Of a DNA stretch of 64,000 nucleotides, positions 63,481-64,000 are shown one piece after another. Source of the DNA: Trochalopteron elliotii (lineage: Eukaryota > Chordata > Aves > Passeriformes > Leiothrichidae). How positions within the stretch are numbered: position 1 is the stretch's first letter; each line of letters starts with the position of its first letter. Under the pieces are notes generated by a model. It saw nothing but the letters and a program-made list of their open reading frames with translations, did no database searches and was not told the origin of the DNA. The stretch spans positions 794,888 through 858,887 of the forward strand of contig JANPWX010000126.1 of the NCBI GenBank assembly GCA_024734555.1. Reading direction: 5' to 3'. A program made the translations under genes and the position numbers.

Positions 63481-64000
63481 CCTGCCTGCCCTCTGCACAA
63501 GCTTCTTTGCATACTAATTGCATGGGTCTTTGTATTATTGTAGATACTAATTACCAGTAGTTCTCAGTGGGAATTGGACACCTAATTCTCTAATGCTGCT
63601 TTTAACCTCCCAGCTTACAAGCCTTGCATCTCAAGGCACCTCCATCCTGCTGCTGTCTTCCAAGTATAGGCTTGATCCAGCACACAGGCACTGCTGCTGC
63701 TTCCTTGATGGAGAATCCTGCGAAATTTTGCAGTGTAGGCATCATCTCTGGGTTGGATGTAATGATTGGTTGGACTTCAACAACGGCTGGAAGGGCTGGC
63801 TGAACAGTGATTCTTCTCTGAGTCTGCTGCAGTCACTTTCCTGGGCTTTACTTTGCCTTACTGCTTGTATGGCTGTGTTGAAACTAAAAGGGACAATTAA
63901 AAGAGTTAAATTCTCACCTGAATGGTATTCATGGGAGCTGAGCCTTTCCTTTTACCCGGACAGGATTTCATCTGGAGTGCCCTGACAAAGCACAGAGCTT

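Larger units (their letters stand above)
44842..64000 (+). other. FBRSL1: 5' part of the intron downstream of microexon B
   Basis: At least 19 kb of intron without a recognised downstream exon. 44842-46250 is mixed unique sequence. An AG|GTGAGT junction lies at 46303. 46310-56400 shows nothing I can name beyond short open frames and AT-rich stretches. A MIR-like fragment lies at 56413-56515. 58510-58760 is an enhancer-like block with paired homeodomain and POU sites. A pyrimidine tract lies at 58985. 59040-62150 is unremarkable. 62200-62600 is CpG-rich. 62690-62745 is a T-rich tract. 62750-63560 is AT-rich with homeodomain motifs. The final 440 bp are unremarkable. Confidence 0.75.

Overview
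The window reads as vertebrate nuclear intronic DNA. It is CpG-poor except in a few short patches, has no dense coding, and contains two small exons with canonical AG/GT boundaries inside many kilobases of non-coding sequence. A sauropsid, most likely a bird, fits best: I see no Alu, L1 or other mammal-type young repeats, repeat content is very low, and microsatellites are short. This is inference; I found no diagnostic bird repeat such as a CR1 tail.

The only protein-coding gene I can support lies on the + strand and is a member of the AUTS2 / FBRSL1 / FBRS family, most likely FBRSL1 (fibrosin-like 1). Exon A (33958-34059, 102 nt) encodes 34 residues ending RSSSRDRLSD. Exon B (44806-44841, 36 nt) encodes exactly 12 residues, SSAQSLSGRGYS. 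Joined, they give the Ser/Arg-rich block that in AUTS2 reads approximately RSSSRERLSD followed by SSAPSSLGTGYF (from memory). Both exons are phase 0 at both ends, and both donors are GTAAGT. AUTS2-family proteins are nuclear and act with PCGF3/5-type Polycomb complexes. The long introns in the 5' half of such genes are known to be rich in conserved non-coding regulatory DNA.

Layout: 1-33957 is the 3' part of an intron whose upstream exon lies outside the window. It holds a good CTCF-like site near 1982, a G-quadruplex near 14613, a 56-nt pyrimidine tract with a decoy acceptor near 17638, GC-richer patches and homeodomain-site-rich blocks. 33958-34059 is exon A. 34060-44805 is a complete 10.7-kb intron. 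It has an AT-rich enhancer-like stretch after exon A, five same-strand copies of TAATTGTC between 36.9 and 37.9 kb, a MIR-like fossil near 39.5 kb and a recursive-splice-like AG|GT at 41717. 44806-44841 is the microexon. 44842-64000 is the start of the next intron (at least 19 kb). It has a MIR-like fossil near 56.4 kb, a tandem POU octamer near 58.7 kb and a CpG-rich, motif-dense block at 62.2-63.0 kb.

I see no second gene, RNA gene, intact transposon, endogenous virus, CRISPR array or clearly new system. The items most worth checking are the microexon, the TAATTGTC cluster, the tandem octamer / inverted TAATC block, and the CpG-rich block at 62.2-62.6 kb.
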